Source: JANXQG01 sp963824275
Lineage (GTDB): Bacteria > Planctomycetota > Planctomycetia > Pirellulales > Thermoguttaceae
Direction: 5' to 3'
Assembly: GCA_963824275.1 (NCBI GenBank)
Contig: CAWGOT010000010.1
Span: 310,001 to 374,000, forward strand
Length of the DNA stretch: 64,000 nucleotides
Positions 60,071-64,000 of the stretch are shown here, in pieces; position 1 is the stretch's first letter; every line of letters begins with the position of its first letter. The notes beneath the pieces are model-generated. The model saw only the letters and a list, made by a program, of their open reading frames with translations, was not told where the DNA came from and did no database searches. Position numbers and translations under genes: made by a program.

Positions 60071-62122
60071 GTGAAAATAGCATTAAGAGCGTTTTTCATC
60101 GTCGTCGCGTTGGCGCTGGTCGGGGCCGATCTGCCAAATACCGGGAAACCGGTTTCGAACGGTGCCTCACAGCCCAAGGATTCGGTCGCCGCATTGCCGC
60201 CAGGCGCGATCGGTCGAGTGCCGGGCACCGTTCCTGGCTTGGCGCCGTTCGGGCTTTCACACGACGCGCTATTACACCTCCGACTCAAGGCTTTGGGACG
60301 CGACAACCGGCGCGATCCTTGCCCAATCCCGTCTGGTTGGTGACACTGCATACGTATTCTCGCCCCTTGGCGACCCGTGGGGCGTCGCGGTGGATTCCCG
60401 AGGAACTACCGGCACGCGAATCTTCGAGGTGGAGGGTAACCGTACGCTAGCCGCGATTCCACGAGGGGCGAGGGAACCGCTTCTCCTCCGCCTGCGCAGA
60501 TGGGGGAGGCGATCGGGTCTTGCTGGTTTCCCCCGCCTCGCAGGATGAGGGTGTCGTCGAGGTCTGGGACCTGTCGCGGCCGGCGCGGATCCTCAGGGTC
60601 GTCAACCGTGATCTTTACAACGACGTCTGCTCGATCGATGCGCCGAACTGGCTGGCGGCCTCAGAGAACGGCAAACGTCTTTTTTGGCTGAATCCCGAGC
60701 GCACGATCGTCGTATGGGATCTTTCCGCGCCTGGAAAGGAGCCGCGGTCAATTCCGTGGGATCCGAACCAGCCCCGCGCAAAGCGCAGGCAAACTCACTG
60801 GCTTTCGCCGGAGGAACGCGTCGAAGCGGAGAAAATTGCCGGCGGTTCCGTGGAGGCCGATAAGGCAGCCGGCGTGGTGCCGTATACGCACCAGTACACG
60901 GACGCAATCATCACGTCGCCCGACGGGGAGATCCTGGCCGGCCTGGAGTACGACCCGGCACGCCCGCTGACGCCAATCATTTCCCTTTGGCGGGCTGAAA
61001 GCGGAAAACGGCGGTGCATCTTGAACCCACTGCCTTGGGGGCCATTGGAGGAGGCCAGTTTCGCCTTCTCTCCCGCAGGCAAGGAGTTCATGACGCTGCG
61101 CTACCAAACAAACTGCGTCGTTTATCCACCGGGACATGAGGCGTTCCGCATCCTCGTCTGGGATATCGAAACCGGGCGGAGCTTGCGCGAGTACCCGGAG
61201 AAGTCGATTGTGGACTTTGCGCCGATCCTCGAATCCGGCGACGTCTACCTGCTGGCATGGACCCGCTACTGCAGTTTCCGCCAGCTTTCGCCCGTCGAGT
61301 GGGGTGGCTCCCTCCGTCCGGCACGGGAAATGCCGCAGTGCCCCTCCGTAATCGTACCCATCGTTTCACCCGACGGGCTTTTTTTCGTGGAGCGCAGGGA
61401 GAACCCGGTGCTTCGTGAGGTCGCTTCCGGCAAACCCGTCACGCCGGTTTCGGAGGATCTTCAAGTGTTTCCCGTGGGATTTTCGAGCGATGGCAAGACA
61501 CTGATAGCCGAGAACGGGCTCAAGCAACCGCCGTCCGTTACGTTCTGGTCGGTTCCGACCTTACTGGCGCGGGAGCGGCTCGTAGCAACCGATGATGCCT
61601 CCCTCCTTGCGGCGCTACTCGGCGATGATGCGGCCCGCGCAGGCAGCCGCGGCGGCGCTTGCCGCCAAGGGCGACGTTATCGTGCCACGGGTCGCCGAGA
61701 TCATCCGCGAACGGCCGTCGCGAGAACGACTTCAAGACCTGCTTCGCCAACTCGACGCGGACGCTGCCGATGCGAGGAGAGCGGCAAGCGCGGCATTGGC
61801 CACCTACGGCGAGTTGATCGAACCGGAGTTGACCCGTGCTGCCCGAAAAGACGAGTCTGCGGAGGTTCGCCACCGCGCGGCGGAATTGCTTACCGAAATG
61901 CCGCGAAACACGGAAAAGCACACGGTGCCCGAAGTCCGGGTTGTCCAGGTTCTCGCCACAATCCACTCGCCGCGCGCGATTGCCGCGCTCTGCGCGGTCA
62001 CCGAACGATCGGCAAGCGCTCGCGTTCGGGCGGCGGCCCTCTTCTCGCTCGCGCGCCTGGCCGGCAGTCCGGCAAAAGAGGAGGCGCGACAAGACATCCT
62101 CCAAGCGCCCGGAGCAAAGTGA
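60071..62122 (+). CDS. Exported WD40 + HEAT-like protein, several frameshifts
   Basis: GTG 60071 opens a signal peptide almost the same as those of the two LRR genes (KIALRAFFIVVALALVGADL, PNTGKP). WD40-like blades follow in changing frames: YTSDSRLWDATTGAILAQSR, EGVVEVWDLSRPARILRVVN, NPERTIVVWDLSAPGKEPRS, ISLWRAESGKRRCILNPLPW, RILVWDIETGRSLREYPEKS. After a shift near 61590 comes the helical end typical of planctomycete WD40 proteins: RERLQDLLRQLDADAADARR, AASAALATYGELIEPELTRA, EVRHRAAELLTEM. At least four indels are needed, more than elsewhere, so true decay is possible here. Confidence 0.72.
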
Positions 62123-62151
62123 TTTCTGTTTCCCTCTCCAAAGGAACTGTT

Positions 62152-62310
62152 ATGATGTCCAAGCGAAAGCAACGGGGTCGTCAATATCCAAAGCGGCGAC
62201 TGGTTTTGGAGCAACTTGAAGCGCGATTCGTCGCCGTGACTTGCGAATTTGTGATTTTTCCGGAATGTGTGCGCGGCAATGTGCGCCGGAACCTCGCCGA
62301 CAGGGGCTAG
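62152..62310 (+). pseudogene. Truncated 5' end of a LEPR-motif surface protein
   Basis: ATG 62152 with AAGGA upstream opens MMSKRKQRGRQYPKRRLVLE and QLEARFV: a basic start followed by a variant of the FExLEPRxxL motif that begins many very large exported planctomycete proteins. After ~28 residues the frame runs into the segmental repeat (from 62232) and stops at 62308-62310. The remainder of the gene is missing, displaced by the duplication. Confidence 0.65.
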
Positions 62311-62344
62311 TTAATACGTAATTATCTATAGTTATGTATTAACT
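62309..62344. repeat. AT-rich palindrome AGTTAATAC...GTATTAACT, copy 2
   Basis: Identical to 56276-56311. Confidence 0.8.
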
Positions 62345-62420
62345 GTCCTGGAAGCGTGCCTGAATTACGGCGACTGGCCGGCGGGCATTGCCGCAACCTT
62401 GGGCGACCGAGCAAGGTACC

Positions 62421-62466
62421 CATCACGCTCCGCCGTGATGGAACAGCATCACGGCGGAGCGTGATG
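62421..62466. repeat. Palindromic element, family E, copy 3
   Basis: Identical arms to 56388-56433. Confidence 0.85.
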
Positions 62467-62690
62467 AGTACGGCGGCGACTCGGCGGTTGCGAGCCCGCC
62501 GCTGCTCCGGTCACTCGTCGGACTTTGGGCAAGAGTCCTTGGGAACATTTGACCGCTGGTTGCGGTTCGCCGCACGGCCCGATCCCAATCTGGCCCGAAC
62601 TCCCAAGTCCTTTCCTCTCTTGCACTTCGGAATAAATCCGGGAACTTGGTTAGAAATATCGCCGCTAACCATGCTTTAAGAAACAGCCAC

Positions 62691-62720
62691 TTGACAGGGG
62701 CCTTCGCGCGGGTGTATAGA
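62691..62720 (+). promoter_or_regulatory. Duplicated sigma-70-like promoter
   Basis: TTGACA (62691-62696), 18 bases, TATAGA (62715-62720). One base differs in the -10 box from the copy at 56796. It now lies ahead of a sigma-gene relic and the second LRR gene. Confidence 0.58.
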
Positions 62721-62766
62721 GGAGAAGGTGGCAGGTAGGTGTGGTGGGCGGGTGTGAACACGACCG

Positions 62767-62938
62767 ATGGACTCTGCGCATCCCCATGAATCAGACCGCA
62801 ATCCGGCCGGGGATCCGGAGCGGTTGCCCCTGGCCGTGCTTGTTGCGCGGACTGAAAATGACCAAGGGCGCCGTCTACCAATCCAAGTACTGCGTCATTC
62901 GGTCGGCCCGCCGCCACCTGGACGCGCTGGATCGTTGA
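62767..62938 (+). pseudogene. Deleted copy of the ECF sigma factor
   Basis: The start PERLPLAVLVAR (frame of 62767) and the end LKMTKGAVYQSKYCVIRSAR plus RHLDALDR (another frame) match the sigma factor at 57002, but everything between is gone. The deletion joins two GCGCGG hexamers that in copy 1 lie at 57065-57070 and 57539-57544. Region 2 and half of region 4 are lost, so no sigma activity can remain. Confidence 0.85.
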
Positions 62939-63248
62939 CCGCTGGCCTCGGCACCCGGCATGCTCCCGTATGCAAGAAAAAAGAAAACAAAAAAGACGTC
63001 AGTAATGTTTGCGTTTATATAGTAGGGATGAGAAACACTGCAGGCGGGAGTCACGGGTAAACTGCGAAAGTTGGATAGTACGAGCCTTCCCGCTTTGCCG
63101 CCGCCATCCATCCGGTGGGGGTCGAAACGTGTCTCCGCCAAGAAACCTCGGAATTCAATCGAAAACTAATAGAGGACAGTGATAGGACAGTGATTTGGGC
63201 TTGCGCAAGGGGGGCGATCTGCCGTATCTTGCATGAAAGGAACAAAAT

Positions 63249-64000
63249 ATGAGAATCGGACTAGGAGCGTTTTTCATCGCCGTGGCGTTGGTATTGGTTG
63301 CGGCCGATCCGCCAAATACCGCGAAGCTGGTTCCGCCGGACGACCCTGCCGACGTAACGACGGTGCGGGAACTGTGCCACGGCGACATCGACCTGGACAG
63401 CAATGGAAACGTCACGGGGATCGGCGTTTCCGGCGCGGACCTCGGCAGGTTCGCACAGTACGGCCCCGCGTTGAGCCGCTTAGGGCATGTTCGCTCGCTG
63501 GGAGCGCACGACGCCGCGGATCAGGTCCGAGGCTCGTGCGGCGCTGGACGGCGCTTGAGAGCGCCAACCTGGGCGACGTGAGCGATGCTGGACTTGCCGG
63601 CCTTGAGCACATGCAGACGCTCAAGCGTCTGCGAGTCTCCGGCTGGGACGTAACCGACGCCGGCGTGATTTCGCTCGCAAAGCTCAAGAACTTGGAGTGG
63701 CTCACGATTGAAGATGCTGCCATCACCGACGCCTGCATGAAGGACATTGCCAGCCTCCCAAGGCTCAAGGAACTCGATCTCACGGACAACCCGATCACGG
63801 ACGCTGGGCTGGCGCAGGTTAAGGGGATGAAACTTCAATCGCTGACCCTAAGAACCACCAGGATCACCGATGGCGGCATTGATGCGATCAAGGACATGAC
63901 GACGCTCAAAGACCTCGATGTCATTGATACCAAGGTGACCAACGCCGCGCTAGCGAAGCTGAAAGGCATTGCTGATTTGAACGTTCGGGGGCTCCCTAGA
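63249..64000 (+). CDS. Exported LRR protein, copy 2, frameshifted, runs off the window
   Basis: MRIGLGAFFIAVALVLVAAD is a signal peptide, then NTAKLVPPDDPADVTTVREL as in copy 1. After a one-base shift near 63530 the repeats read SDAGLAGLEHMQTLKRLRVS, WDVTDAGVISLAKLKNLEWL, AAITDACMKDIASLPRLKEL, NPITDAGLAQVKGMKLQSLT and TRITDGGIDAIKDMTTLKDL, closely parallel to copy 1 but clearly diverged. The 3' end lies outside the window. GAAAGGAAC before ATG 63249 is the ribosome site. Confidence 0.82.

Larger units (their letters stand above)
62232..63300 (+). repeat. Segmental direct repeat, copy 2
   Basis: Matches 56200-58000 except for three absences: the family D element, most of the 200-base leader after the promoter, and ~475 bases of the sigma gene. 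Confidence 0.9.

Noticed and set aside
1..64000. tRNA, rRNA and known riboswitches
   Set aside because: Scanning by eye for T-arm-like GGTTCRA contexts and ribosomal signatures gave no convincing candidate. A covariance search would be needed to exclude them.

Overview
The window looks like a chromosomal piece of a planctomycete (Pirellulales-like), probably from a draft or metagenome assembly. The evidence is gene content typical of that phylum: a planctomycete-type cytochrome c domain, a DUF1549/DUF1553 + DUF1501 + PPC-domain trio, a DUF1559 pseudopilin, LEPR-motif and RFQFS-type exported proteins, GALA-like leucine-rich repeats, WD40/HEAT proteins, EttA, and the EF-P/EpmA/EpmB set. The sequence is visibly GC-rich, apart from two AT-richer, repeat-laden islands (about 36.5-37.5 kb and 55.1-56.2 kb). 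No rRNA, tRNA or CRISPR array was recognised.

Layout. 0-5 kb: the edge of an exported rhamnogalacturonan-lyase-like gene, a decayed helicase C-terminus, a cytochrome c domain protein, a small membrane protein and a membrane-anchored LRR protein. 5.4-12.9 kb: a polyhydroxyalkanoate (PHA) locus with phaB, phasin, phaA-type thiolase, phasin, phaE and phaC forward, then a third phasin, phaR and a further SDR. The two large phasins are near-copies in inverted orientation around phaEC. 13.2-16.4 kb: a BrnT-like/HTH pair, EttA, and transposase and Rpn remnants. 16.7-22.5 kb: a 1381-residue low-complexity membrane protein directly abutting nadB. 22.5-25.1 kb: small accessory genes (DUF5678, Uma2) and a relic second copy of the nadB 3' end.

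25.2-34.8 kb: a minus-strand type II secretion/type IV pilus-like operon (truncated gspE, three GspF-like proteins, three minor pseudopilins, one DUF1559 pseudopilin) that starts by overlapping epmB. Divergent from epmB are efp and epmA, so EF-P, its lysyl-ligase and its aminomutase sit together. gspE is cut short exactly where a REP-associated tyrosine transposase remnant begins. 35.1-44.4 kb: aroB, an AT-richer non-coding island, an M50-like protease, a radical SAM/SPASM enzyme + small membrane protein + signal peptidase I cassette, a PilZ protein and a chorismatase/RidA-like protein. 44.4-50.4 kb: the DUF1549/1553-DUF1501-PPC trio and an FHA protein. 51-55.1 kb: two HEAT-repeat proteins. 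55.1-64 kb: a minisatellite, then a tandemly duplicated module of promoter + ECF sigma factor + exported LRR protein, with an exported WD40/HEAT protein carrying the same leader between the copies.

Two features dominate interpretation. First, more than twenty otherwise well-conserved genes are broken by one- or two-base indels after which the conserved frame resumes (phaB, phaE, ettA, efp, epmA, epmB and others). This is most simply consensus error, and spans below are given for the restored genes. Second, intergenic DNA is packed with at least seven families of short palindromic elements. One of them is caught as an occupied versus empty site with a TA duplication.
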